From SIRX01 sp965213905 (GTDB lineage: Bacteria > Actinomycetota > Rubrobacteria > Rubrobacterales > Rubrobacteraceae): a DNA stretch of 64,000 bases. A program made the position numbers and the translations under genes. Shown one piece after another: positions 51,092-59,674 of the stretch. The stretch's first letter is position 1, and every line of letters starts with the position of its first letter. The DNA is taken from NCBI GenBank assembly GCA_965213905.1, contig OZ243922.1, positions 1-64,000 of the forward strand. The letters run 5' to 3'. The notes under the pieces were generated by a model, which was not told the origin of the DNA, did no database searches, and was given only the letters and a program-made list of their open reading frames with translations.

Positions 51092-52245
51092 CGGCGCTCA
51101 GGACAAACTTGTTTCTGGTCGCACTAGCCCTTTCGTTGCTGGGTCTCGTGATGATTTACTCGGCGACGTACATGGACTTCGGTACGCACTACCTGTTTTT
51201 GAGGACGGGGCACACGGTATTGGGTGTGTTGGCCTTTTTGGTCGCCAGCCAGGTACGCTACACGGCCTTGCGGAAACTTTCGCCCTTTATCTACTTCGGG
51301 GTGCTCGTAAGCCTCATATTGGTGTTGATACCCGGGATCGGTACAGAAATTGGCGGCTCCCGCCGCTGGTTCGACCTCGGCGTGATCAGCCTCCAACCCG
51401 CAGAATTTGCCAAGGTTGCGGCCGTTATCGTGCTGAGTTGCGCCATCGCGAGGTATCGTCCGGGTGCCGGCCTGCCCGTTGGGCCGCTCTTGGGAGTCGG
51501 GTTGTTATTCGTACTAATCCTTTTGGAGCCGGACTTCGGTACTTCGGTAATTTTGCTGGCCGGGGTGGCCGGCGTTCTGTGGGCTTCAGAGGTTCGTACC
51601 CGGGATCTGGTCCTCTCCAGTGGGGTGGTGCTGGCCGGGATTTTGGGCGCCATGTGGATTGAACCTTACCGCCGGCAAAGGTTTTTGACCTTCCTAGATC
51701 CCTGGTCGGACTCCGACGGGGCTGGTTATCAGACCGTGCAGTCTTTGATAGCTATAAAGGGCGGTGACTTCTTCGGAACCGGGGCCGGTGCAGGAGGACG
51801 GAGTACGATCATACCCGAGGTGCAAACGGATATGATCTTCGCCCTGATCGGTGAAGAGCTCGGTTTGTTAGGGATGGTGGTCGTGATCGCGGCGTTCAGC
51901 TTCCTCTCGTTCGCCGGGTTTCGGATAGCCCTCCAGGCCCCGTCTATTATGGCCCGGTGCATGGCGGCCGGGCTCGCCACGATGCTGGCGGTGCAGGCCG
52001 TATTCAACATGGGGGCGACGATGAACGTACTGCCCCTGGCCGGGATGACCCTGCCGTTTGTGAGCTACGGGGGGTCCAGCCTGATAGTCAGCTTTACAGC
52101 CGTTGGTGTTCTATACCGGATTTCGGAGGATAGTGAGCGAGCGAGAGAGGCAAGACCCCGCAAGAAAACTACGAGAAGCGCCGCGGATCCTGATCGCCGG
52201 CGGAGGAACCGGGGGGCACGCGATCCCCGCGCTCTGCGTGGCTGA
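51088..52245 (+). CDS. ftsW: Septal SEDS glycosyltransferase FtsW
   Basis: 385 residues with about ten membrane helices. It polymerises lipid II at the septum with the upstream PBP. GSRRWFDLGVISLQPAEFAK, the IGEELGL segment and GMTLPFVSYGGSS are SEDS signatures, the last matching FtsW rather than RodA. A basic cytoplasmic tail of about 40 residues ends it, and that tail overlaps the murG coding start by 113 nt. Confidence 0.94.
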   Translation: MTALRTNLFLVALALSLLGLVMIYSATYMDFGTHYLFLRTGHTVLGVLAFLVASQVRYTALRKLSPFIYFGVLVSLILVLIPGIGTEIGGSRRWFDLGVISLQPAEFAKVAAVIVLSCAIARYRPGAGLPVGPLLGVGLLFVLILLEPDFGTSVILLAGVAGVLWASEVRTRDLVLSSGVVLAGILGAMWIEPYRRQRFLTFLDPWSDSDGAGYQTVQSLIAIKGGDFFGTGAGAGGRSTIIPEVQTDMIFALIGEELGLLGMVVVIAAFSFLSFAGFRIALQAPSIMARCMAAGLATMLAVQAVFNMGATMNVLPLAGMTLPFVSYGGSSLIVSFTAVGVLYRISEDSERAREARPRKKTTRSAADPDRRRRNRGARDPRALRG

Positions 52246-53233
52246 GAGCCTGCGGGAGAGAGGAGCTGTAGTAGAGTTCGTGGGTTCTTCTACGGGCATC
52301 GAAACCGAACTGGTGCCCCGGGCCGGCTTCGAACTTCACTCCTTGCCGCTAAAAGGGTTGGCCGGAGGGCCGATCGCCCGGCTCCAGGCCGGGGCTTTTT
52401 TCGCAAAGGCCCTATTGCGATGCCGGTCGCTAATGAAGCGGTTCCGGCCGCAGGCCGTGCTGGGCGTCGGGGGTTACGCCAGTGCGCCGGCGGTTATCTC
52501 CGCGAGCTTCCTCAAAATACCCACCTTCTTACACGAGCAGAATTCCATACCGGGCAGGGTGAACCGCTTTTCCGGCCGTTTTACGGACCAGGTCTTGCTG
52601 ACATTCCCCGAAGCCGGCAGATTTTTAAAAAATACGAGCCTGGTCGGGATGCCGACGCGCGGGCAATTGTTTGGGGGTTCTAAGGAAGAGGCTCTCGAAG
52701 CTTTGGGTTTCGAGCCGCCGGTGGTACTAATCTTTGGCGGTAGCGGTGGGGCACTCAAGATAAACTTGGCGGCGGCCGAGGCTTTCGGAGAAACAACGCC
52801 ATATACCGTGGCCCATATTTCGGGCCGTAGGGACTTCTCCCGCCTCTCGACGAACAACCCCCGGCACCACATCGTGGCGTATACAGAAGAAATCTGGCGC
52901 TACCTGGCGGCCTCTGAGGTTGCCGTGATAAGATCCGGCGCCGGTTCCTTGTTCGACGCCGCGGCGGCGCAAAGGGCCACACTGGCTATACCTTTCCCGT
53001 ATGCCACGGGGCAGCACCAACTTCATAATGCCCGTTACTTTGCGGATAAGGGTGCGGCGGAACTCTTGCTGGATAACGAAGTCACCGCGGAGAGTTTGAG
53101 GGAAAGCGTTGAGACGCTGCTCTTCGATGACGAACGCCGAAAAGAATTGGCTAGTTGCATCGGCAGGTTGGCAACTCCGGGGGCCGCCGACGACATTGCA
53201 GACAGATTGCTAAACGTGACCGCGGCCGCGTGA
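52133..53233 (+). CDS. murG: Lipid II synthase MurG (GlcNAc transferase)
   Basis: About 366 residues, GT-B glycosyltransferase that turns lipid I into lipid II at the inner membrane face. GGGTGGHAIPAL, HEQNSIPGRVNRF, FGGSGGALKIN and the UDP-GlcNAc-binding IRSGAGSLFDAAA with GQHQLHNA are present. The GTG at 52133 follows GGAGGA by 2-3 nt and gives a ~17-residue tail before the first strand; an in-frame ATG at 52103 is possible. It lies within the ftsW 3' end, so translation is coupled. Confidence 0.93.
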   Translation: MSERERQDPARKLREAPRILIAGGGTGGHAIPALCVAESLRERGAVVEFVGSSTGIETELVPRAGFELHSLPLKGLAGGPIARLQAGAFFAKALLRCRSLMKRFRPQAVLGVGGYASAPAVISASFLKIPTFLHEQNSIPGRVNRFSGRFTDQVLLTFPEAGRFLKNTSLVGMPTRGQLFGGSKEEALEALGFEPPVVLIFGGSGGALKINLAAAEAFGETTPYTVAHISGRRDFSRLSTNNPRHHIVAYTEEIWRYLAASEVAVIRSGAGSLFDAAAAQRATLAIPFPYATGQHQLHNARYFADKGAAELLLDNEVTAESLRESVETLLFDDERRKELASCIGRLATPGAADDIADRLLNVTAAA

Positions 53234-53249
53234 GAGGATGAGGGGTCAG

Positions 53250-54602
53250 ATGAAGATTCATATGATAGGTATCGGGGGCGCCGGTATGAGCGGTATAGCG
53301 GAGGTGCTGCACAAAAGAGGCCACACGGTCACCGGGTCGGACTTAAAGGAGTCACCCTATACCGGCCGCTTGCAGGAGGCGGGAATAAAAGTGCATATCG
53401 GACACTCGGCGGAGCAACTGGGCGAGGCGGATCAGGTAGTCACCTCGACGGCGATACCTTCCACGAACCCGGAGCTTTTGGAGGCCCACCGGCGCTCTAT
53501 ACCCGTTTTGCCCCGGGCCGCCGCCCTCGCCTCTATCCTGGAGGGCAAAAGCAGCGTCGCCGTCGCCGGCACCCACGGCAAGACGACCACGACGAGCATG
53601 ACGGCGCACGTCTTGAGGGCCCTCGGTGAAGAGCCGACGGCCCTTGTGGGAGGGGAGCTAAACGACATCGGTAGCAACGTGGCTTTCGGGCGGCCGGACG
53701 TGGTAGTCGCCGAAGCGGACGAGAGCGATCGCTCGCTACTCTACCTCCACCCCGAGGCCGCCATCGTAACGAACGTGGAGTTCGACCACCCGGACTTCTA
53801 CGCCTCACTGGACGAGGTACTCGAAACTTTCACCCGGTTCATCGAGTCTTTGCCGGAGTCGGGACACCTCGTCGTCTGCGCCGACGATCCCCTGTGCCTC
53901 GAACTCGCGGGTAAGGCCTCGTGCCGGGTTACGACCTACGGAATTTCCGGGGGTGATCTGAGGGCCGAGGTGCAGTCCCCAAACTCGTACAAGCTGTACG
54001 AAAACGGGGTGGAACGAGGCGCCGTAGAGACCGGTGTGTACGGCCAACACAACATCCTGAACTCTCTCGCCGCCGTGGGCATAGCCCGCTGGTTCGGACA
54101 CGATGCTTTTGAAGCAGCCGGCAGCCTGAAGAACTTTGTCGGCGTTAGACGCCGGTTCCAACTCAAAGGCGAGAAGGCCGGGGTCAAGGTCATAGACGAT
54201 TACGCCCATCATCCCACGGAGCTCGCCGCCACCCTCGATGCCGCTCGGAGTACCTCGGACGGTAGGGTTATAGCGATTTTCCAACCCCACAGGTACAGCC
54301 GGACCCGCAAGCTGTACCGGGAGTTCGGGGAAGCCTTCGAATCCGCTGACACAGTACTGATCACCGACGTCTACGGCGCCGGTGAAATGCCTCAACCTGG
54401 GGTGAACGGTAAGTTGATCGTGGACGCCCTCTGCGAATCCAGACGCCACTCAGACATCTACTACATACCCGAGCTAGGCGACATACCCAAAGTCCTCAGC
54501 TCTATTTCGAAGCCCGAAGACACCGTGCTAACAATGGGCGCCGGTGACATAACGCGCGTCGGAGACGAATTTCTAGCTTTAATGGAGTTCAAAGAGCGGT
54601 GA
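53250..54602 (+). CDS. murC: UDP-MurNAc:L-Ala ligase MurC
   Basis: About 450 residues. The N-terminal IGIGGAGMSGIAEVL, P-loop GTHGKTTTTSM, EADESDRSLL and IDDYAHHPTEL are MurC signatures. It starts stem-peptide assembly by adding L-alanine. The ATG at 53250 has GAGGGG 4 nt upstream; the ATG at 53238 has its GAGG directly abutting and is less likely. The stop overlaps ftsQ as GTGA. murB and ddl, often neighbours, are absent. Confidence 0.95.
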   Translation: MKIHMIGIGGAGMSGIAEVLHKRGHTVTGSDLKESPYTGRLQEAGIKVHIGHSAEQLGEADQVVTSTAIPSTNPELLEAHRRSIPVLPRAAALASILEGKSSVAVAGTHGKTTTTSMTAHVLRALGEEPTALVGGELNDIGSNVAFGRPDVVVAEADESDRSLLYLHPEAAIVTNVEFDHPDFYASLDEVLETFTRFIESLPESGHLVVCADDPLCLELAGKASCRVTTYGISGGDLRAEVQSPNSYKLYENGVERGAVETGVYGQHNILNSLAAVGIARWFGHDAFEAAGSLKNFVGVRRRFQLKGEKAGVKVIDDYAHHPTELAATLDAARSTSDGRVIAIFQPHRYSRTRKLYREFGEAFESADTVLITDVYGAGEMPQPGVNGKLIVDALCESRRHSDIYYIPELGDIPKVLSSISKPEDTVLTMGAGDITRVGDEFLALMEFKER

Positions 54603-55267
54603 TCAAACTACTCCGCCCGATCTGTCTGGCCGTCGCAGTGGCCCTACTAACCGCCATAACGGTTTACATCCTATCCTATCTTGCCTACCCCGTAACCGGG
54701 TTGGAAGTCGAGAACGCCCGCATGCTGCCGGAGACCGAAGTCTGGAACGCCGTCCCGGACCACGCAAGCCTTTTGACGCTCAACTCAAGGCTGCTAGAAA
54801 ATAGAATAGAGGCTAATCCTTGGGTCAAAGGTGTAAAAGTGTCGAAAGATTGGAAATCAGGTATAGTTTTAGTTGAGGTTGAGGAGAGATCCCCGGTCTT
54901 GAAAGGAAAGATAGACGGGCGGGAAATTGTTTTTTCGGAGGATGGAGTCGAGCTTCCGAGGCTGGGGGGTACCGGATTGGAGGAGGTAAAGCTCAGCGAA
55001 GACCGTTTGCAAGATATACTGGAAACGATCCAGTCTGTAGAAAGAAATGGTTCAGAGGTAGGTTTGATCTCCGAGGTTGACACTCGGGGGGTTCTGGCGG
55101 TGGTAAACGGCCGGCGGGTGATCTTCTCGGGGGGACTAGAGGGGGCGCAGGTCCGGGCGCTACCGGGGTTGATGGAGCAGAACCCCGACGCTCCTGTTTT
55201 TGACCTTCGCTCACCGGGTCGGGTCGTAGTAGGTGGGGCATCCACCTCGCAAGAGTCGAGGGGTTAA
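54599..55267 (+). CDS. ftsQ: Cell division protein FtsQ
   Basis: 222 residues. A very short cytoplasmic N-terminus, one transmembrane helix (about 9-30), then a POTRA domain (TGLEVENARMLPETEV to VEVEERSPVL) and a beta domain. It organises the FtsL-FtsB complex at the septum. A GTG start overlaps murC. The middle of the gene is more AT-rich than its neighbours. Confidence 0.88.
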   Translation: MIKLLRPICLAVAVALLTAITVYILSYLAYPVTGLEVENARMLPETEVWNAVPDHASLLTLNSRLLENRIEANPWVKGVKVSKDWKSGIVLVEVEERSPVLKGKIDGREIVFSEDGVELPRLGGTGLEEVKLSEDRLQDILETIQSVERNGSEVGLISEVDTRGVLAVVNGRRVIFSGGLEGAQVRALPGLMEQNPDAPVFDLRSPGRVVVGGASTSQESRG

Positions 55268-55277
55268 CGGAGACGCC

Positions 55278-56480
55278 TTGGTAAGATCGCTAGTCCGCGG
55301 AATAGACGTCGGCACGACAAAGATAGTGGCACTCGTCGGAGAAGTCGACGACCAGAAGGGAACCGTGGAGGTTCTCGCCGCTGGCGAAGCCCGCAGCAAC
55401 GGCCTCAAACGCGGCGTGGTCGTGGACCGGGAAGCCGCGGCGGACTCCGTGGCGGAGGCTATGGACGCCTGCGGAATGGGGAATGAATCCGTAATAGTCG
55501 GGATAGCCGGTAGCCATATCTCGTCCTTCAACACCGAGGTCACCCTTCTGAACCGGGGCAGGAACCTGACCATCAACGACAGGTTCGTGCGGAAACTCGA
55601 GGCCGAAGCCCGCCAAGCGGGGGTAGAAGAAGACGAGCAGGTCATTCACGTCGTACCCCGAAGTTATGTGTTGGACGGTTCGGAAGGAGTTCAGCAGCCG
55701 GTCGGAATGGCGGGCCGCAAAGTAACCTTGCGCGCCCACGTCGTTACCGGGGCTATCTCTAGTATTCAGAACCTCCTCTACGTGGTCGAAGACTGCGGCG
55801 CGCGGGTCTCGCAGATCGTGCTGGAGCCCCTGGCTTCCGCCGAAGCCTGTTTGAGGGCCGCGGACCGCGACGCCGGCGTAATCCTCATGGACGTAGGAGG
55901 TGGCACCACAGACCTCGCGGTGTTCTTGAAGGGTGCCCTTATCCACACGGACGTAATACCTATTGGCGGTGAAAGCTTTACCTCCGACGTTTCGTACGGG
56001 CTGAAAATACCCTACAAGAGTGCGGAGAGGCTCAAGGTCCGCTACGGAACCGTACTCTCGGGCATCGTGGATCCGGTCGCGGCGGTCGGCGTAGACGAAC
56101 GCCACTACAACGCGCACTTTCTTAGCCAAATCTTGGAGTATCGGGCGCAAGAGGTATTCGAATACGTCGGCAACTCCCTTAAAGAAAACCGGCTGAAAAC
56201 CCAGATCTCCGGCGACGCGGTCCTCACCGGTGGAGGCTCTCTCCTGGATGGCATGACCGAGATGGCTGAGGACGTATTGGGCATCCCGGCCCGAATGGCG
56301 GCCCCGAAAAGCGCGAAAGGCGACTTTGACGCTCTACAGAAACCTCAGTACACAACCTCTGTCGGGCTACTGAACTTCGCCGCGAGACAAGGTAAAGTTA
56401 AATCTGAAGGTAAAGGTGCAAGAGTTAACAGTTTTGGTAGCATAATGGAGGCAGTTAAAAGCTGGTTCCGGGGCGCATGA
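55278..56480 (+). CDS. ftsA: Cell division protein FtsA
   Basis: 400 residues, the actin-like FtsZ tether. RGIDVGTTKIVALVGEV is the phosphate-1 motif, MDVGGGTTDLAVF phosphate-2, and VLTGGGSLLDGM the adenosine motif. The C-terminus (SIMEAVKSWFRGA) is an amphipathic membrane-targeting helix. TTG 55278 has CGGAGA 5 nt upstream; the longer frame from GTG 55233 overlaps ftsQ. FtsA in an MreB-containing, DivIVA/SepF genome is notable because many actinobacteria lack it. Confidence 0.94.
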   Translation: MVRSLVRGIDVGTTKIVALVGEVDDQKGTVEVLAAGEARSNGLKRGVVVDREAAADSVAEAMDACGMGNESVIVGIAGSHISSFNTEVTLLNRGRNLTINDRFVRKLEAEARQAGVEEDEQVIHVVPRSYVLDGSEGVQQPVGMAGRKVTLRAHVVTGAISSIQNLLYVVEDCGARVSQIVLEPLASAEACLRAADRDAGVILMDVGGGTTDLAVFLKGALIHTDVIPIGGESFTSDVSYGLKIPYKSAERLKVRYGTVLSGIVDPVAAVGVDERHYNAHFLSQILEYRAQEVFEYVGNSLKENRLKTQISGDAVLTGGGSLLDGMTEMAEDVLGIPARMAAPKSAKGDFDALQKPQYTTSVGLLNFAARQGKVKSEGKGARVNSFGSIMEAVKSWFRGA

Positions 56481-56527
56481 TCCGGACAACGTATTGTTAC
56501 AGCGGGCAACGGAGGGTTGAGAGCGGA

Positions 56528-57598
56528 ATGTTAGATGCGGGCACTAATTATTTGGCGGTAATAAAAGTTGTCGGGATCGGTGGTGGGGGAACCAACGCCG
56601 TCAACCGTATGATCAACTCCGGTTTGCAGGGTGTTGAGTTTATCGCGGTCAACACGGACGCCCAGTCGCTCCAGATGTGTGACGCCGACCAGAAGATTCA
56701 CATCGGCGAGAAGATCACCCGCGGTCTCGGGGCCGGCGCGGACCCTAAAATAGGTGCCGAAGCCGCCGAAGAAAGTAAGGCCGACGTCGAAGAGTCGATC
56801 CGGGGCGCGGACATGGTTTTCGTGACGGCCGGCAAGGGCGGCGGTACGGGAACCGGAGCTGCCCCGGTGGTCGCCAAAATCGCCCGGGAGTCTGGGGCGC
56901 TAACGGTCGGGGTGGTTACGCGGCCGTTCGCGTTCGAGGGTCGTCGGCGTTCCACTTACGCCGAGGAAGGAATCAAGAGGCTCAAGGAAAACGTTGACGC
57001 CCTGATCATTATCCCCAACGACCGGCTTTTGGACGTGGCCGAGAAGCGTACGACCATGATGGACGCGTTCAAGATGGCCGACGACGTGCTTCGGAAAGGC
57101 GTCCAGGGCATAACAGACCTTATAACGGTGCCGGGTTTGATCAACCTGGACTTCGCCGACGTTAGGACGATCATGCAGGACTCCGGCTCGGCACTTATGG
57201 GAATCGGAAGTTCCAACAGCGAAAACAGGGCTGCGGAGGCGGCCAAGACGGCGATCTCCAGCCCACTGCTAGAGGCCAGCATCGAAGGCGCGACGGGGAT
57301 CATCTTGAACATCACCGGCGGTAGCGACCTCGGGCTCTTCGAGGTCAACGAAGCGGCCGAAATCGTTCACAACGCCGCCCACCAAGAGGCTAACCTGATC
57401 TTTGGTTCCGTCGTTGACGAAGGGTTTGGGGACCGGGTGAACGTAACCGTTATCGCCACGGGCTTTGACCAGAGGATGGCGAACGAGCGTCGTAGTGAGC
57501 GCACGACCCTGGACTTTGAGGAAGAAGTATCGTCGTCCACGCCGCCTTCTCAAGAAGGAGACATGCTAGACATACCGGCTTTTCTACGTCGCCGGTAG
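56528..57598 (+). CDS. ftsZ: Cell division GTPase FtsZ
   Basis: About 356 residues, the tubulin-like division ring protein. GIGGGGTNAVNRM starts the fold, the tubulin signature GGGTGTGAAPV lies near residue 104, and the T7 loop contains NLDFADVRTIM. The C-terminal peptide DMLDIPAFLRRR, which binds FtsA and SepF, follows a short linker of about 25 residues. The ATG at 56528 gives the usual N-terminus; an upstream in-frame ATG at 56477, overlapping the ftsA stop, would add 17 residues. Confidence 0.97.
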   Translation: MLDAGTNYLAVIKVVGIGGGGTNAVNRMINSGLQGVEFIAVNTDAQSLQMCDADQKIHIGEKITRGLGAGADPKIGAEAAEESKADVEESIRGADMVFVTAGKGGGTGTGAAPVVAKIARESGALTVGVVTRPFAFEGRRRSTYAEEGIKRLKENVDALIIIPNDRLLDVAEKRTTMMDAFKMADDVLRKGVQGITDLITVPGLINLDFADVRTIMQDSGSALMGIGSSNSENRAAEAAKTAISSPLLEASIEGATGIILNITGGSDLGLFEVNEAAEIVHNAAHQEANLIFGSVVDEGFGDRVNVTVIATGFDQRMANERRSERTTLDFEEEVSSSTPPSQEGDMLDIPAFLRRR

Positions 57599-57620
57599 GT
57601 AATCGCGTTAGAATAGAGGC

Positions 57621-58376
57621 GTGGATACGGCCTCTCACTATACAGAGTACAGCGTCGCCGGAGAGAGAAGTTCCGGCGACGCTGTCTACGTGGCACCGGA
57701 CCCAGAACCCGAAGGGGCAAAAGTCCGGTTTTTCACCAGGCTCGGCGGGGTCTCGAAACCACCTTTCGACAGCCTGAACGTTTCCGCAAAAGTGGGGGAC
57801 GACCGTGCCTCGGTCGCGGAGAACCTTTCGCGGATCCGGAACGCCACGGGCGGGGACCCGTCCGCCTGGATACGGCAAGTCGCGGGCGACGAGGTAGTAG
57901 AGGTGTCCCAGGCCGGCCCCGCCGGAGAAGCGGACGCCCTGGTTACCGGCTCAAAAGACCTGGCCCTCGTCATAGCCGTCGCGGATTGTGTGCCTGTGGC
58001 CCTCGTCGGAGACTACAGAGTCGGCCTGGCACACTCCGGTTGGCGCGGGACACTCGCCGGGATCGCCGGAAAAACCGCGGGTATGATAGGAGGCTCCGAT
58101 GTCCGGGCGTACATTGGCCCCTGCATCCGCCGGTGCTGCTACGAGGTATCCGCTGAGATAGCGGCGGACTTCTCCGGCAGGTTTGGACCGGAAGTCGTGG
58201 AGGGCCGCCACCTCTCGCTACCGGCCGCGATCTCCAAAAACCTCGAAGAGTTCGGGGTTGAAGAGGTCTACGACATCGGCCTTTGTACGGGGTGTCGCAC
58301 TGACCTGTTCTATTCCCACCGCAAAGAGAAACCCGTGACGGGGCGCAACCTGGTTTCGGTAAATAAGGTGGCGTAG
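57621..58376 (+). CDS. pgeF: PgeF/YfiH-type laccase-domain protein
   Basis: 251 residues of the multicopper-oxidase-like purine nucleoside phosphorylase / peptidoglycan-editing family. Zinc-site residues are visible in AVADCVPVAL, AHSGWRGTLAG and GPCIRRCCYEV. FFTRLGGVSKPPFDSLN is the N-terminal family signature. The GTG at 57621 gives about 33 residues before that signature; an in-frame GTG at 57690 gives about 10 and would place a large hairpin in the leader. A TAGAAT lies 6 nt before 57621. Confidence 0.92.
   Translation: MDTASHYTEYSVAGERSSGDAVYVAPDPEPEGAKVRFFTRLGGVSKPPFDSLNVSAKVGDDRASVAENLSRIRNATGGDPSAWIRQVAGDEVVEVSQAGPAGEADALVTGSKDLALVIAVADCVPVALVGDYRVGLAHSGWRGTLAGIAGKTAGMIGGSDVRAYIGPCIRRCCYEVSAEIAADFSGRFGPEVVEGRHLSLPAAISKNLEEFGVEEVYDIGLCTGCRTDLFYSHRKEKPVTGRNLVSVNKVA
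57649..57685 (+). other. Perfect 13-bp inverted repeat at the start of pgeF
   Basis: ACAGCGTCGCCGG (57649-57661), an 11-nt A/G-rich loop, and its exact reverse complement CCGGCGACGCTGT (57673-57685). It lies 50 nt after ftsZ and 4 nt before an alternative pgeF GTG. No U-tract follows. Confidence 0.85.
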
Positions 58377-59083
58377 TGAGTCCGCAGGTCACCGGGGCCG
58401 AGGTACGCGACCGCGTCGCTACCATTAGGCTGAAAGTAAAAGAAGCCCTCGAACGTAGTGGACGCAGGCCGGACGCGGCCAGAATACTCATCGCCAGCAA
58501 GTACTATGCGGCAGAGCAGATCTCCCTTCTCGCCGAATCCGGCGTAGACCTCCTGGGCGAAAACCGCTCGGAAGACCTGACGGAAAAACAACAGGCGTTC
58601 GGCGACGCTTTCGAGTGGCACTTTATCGGGCACCTCCAAAGACGCAAGGCCAAAAACGTCGTCGGGAAGGTGAGCCTCATACACTCGGTAGATTCGGTGC
58701 GCCTTATAGAAGAGCTACACAAGCGCTCACCCGGAGAAGGCCTAGACGTCCTCTTGCAGGTGAACGTTAGCGGAGAAGACTCAAAGTACGGTGTCCCTGA
58801 AGGTGAGGTCGAGCGCTTGCTGGAGGGTGCCGCCCGGACCGGGGGACTCGTCAACGTGCGCGGGTTTATGACCATAGCGCCGATGGTTGAAGCCGCAGAA
58901 GATGTGCGCTATGTTTTCGCAAAACTCAGGGAGATGCGTGATAGGCTAAAACAGAGTTGGAGCCCGCACTTTGACCTCTCGGATCTCTCGATGGGGATGA
59001 GTGGCGACTACGAAATCGCCGTGGAAGAAGGCGCGACTTTGGTAAGGATCGGGAGGACTATTATCCAGGAGGATAGTTGGTGA
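58376..59083 (+). CDS. YggS-family PLP-binding homeostasis protein
   Basis: 235 residues, single TIM-barrel domain that binds pyridoxal phosphate at K42 (ILIASKYY). Family landmarks are GENRSEDL, WHFIGHLQRRKAK, SVDSVRLI and LSMGMSGDYEIA. It regulates free PLP and amino-acid homeostasis. A GTG overlaps pgeF by one base. The pgeF-yggS-sepF-(proC)-yggT-divIVA order downstream of ftsZ is conserved in Gram-positive bacteria. Confidence 0.94.
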   Translation: MSPQVTGAEVRDRVATIRLKVKEALERSGRRPDAARILIASKYYAAEQISLLAESGVDLLGENRSEDLTEKQQAFGDAFEWHFIGHLQRRKAKNVVGKVSLIHSVDSVRLIEELHKRSPGEGLDVLLQVNVSGEDSKYGVPEGEVERLLEGAARTGGLVNVRGFMTIAPMVEAAEDVRYVFAKLREMRDRLKQSWSPHFDLSDLSMGMSGDYEIAVEEGATLVRIGRTIIQEDSW

Positions 59084-59092
59084 GGAGGCAGG

Positions 59093-59659
59093 ATGGCAGC
59101 TAGAGATCGTTTGGAGCGTGTGGCGGCCTGGTTTGGATTCGGCGACTACGAGGACGAGTATTACTATGAGGATGAGGAAGAGGCCCGGGGGTACGGCCGC
59201 ACGGCTTACGCAAACGGCGGGGGTAGCGAACCGGCGCCCGCGGTTAGAAGGCTCGGACGGGCCGAACGTTCATCGGCGTTTGGGACTTCCCTCGGGGATC
59301 TCTTCAGCAACGACGCCGCAGAGCACGAGAGAGAAACCGATACAAGCCAATCGCACCTCCGGCCGGTGCCGGACCCGCGCCCCGCGAGGGTGAGTGTTCT
59401 GGAGCCGTCCAGCTTCAACGACGCCCAGTCGCTCGCAGACCGCTTTAAACGGCAGCAGCCGGTGATCCTGAACCTCCAGAACGTAGACGGAGACTTGTCG
59501 CGCCGGATGGTTGATTTCTGCTCCGGCCTGACTTACGCGCTCGACGGCCAGATACAGGGCGTCGCCAACAGGGTTTTCTTGCTGACACCCCGCAACGTAG
59601 AGGTGAGCGCGGAGGAGCGGAAGCGTCTCGCCGAACGCGCGTTCTTCAACCAACTCTAG
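59093..59659 (+). CDS. sepF: Cell division protein SepF
   Basis: 188 residues. An N-terminal membrane-binding helix and a Tyr/Glu-rich acidic linker (about 18-100) lead to the SepF core (about 105-188), with PVILNLQNVDGDLSRRMVDF and GLTYALDGQIQGVANRVFLL as signatures. SepF anchors FtsZ to the membrane. ATG with GAGGAGG about 4 nt upstream. Both FtsA and SepF tethers are therefore encoded in one cluster. Confidence 0.94.
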   Translation: MAARDRLERVAAWFGFGDYEDEYYYEDEEEARGYGRTAYANGGGSEPAPAVRRLGRAERSSAFGTSLGDLFSNDAAEHERETDTSQSHLRPVPDPRPARVSVLEPSSFNDAQSLADRFKRQQPVILNLQNVDGDLSRRMVDFCSGLTYALDGQIQGVANRVFLLTPRNVEVSAEERKRLAERAFFNQL

Positions 59660-59674
59660 AATGGCCGGTAAATC

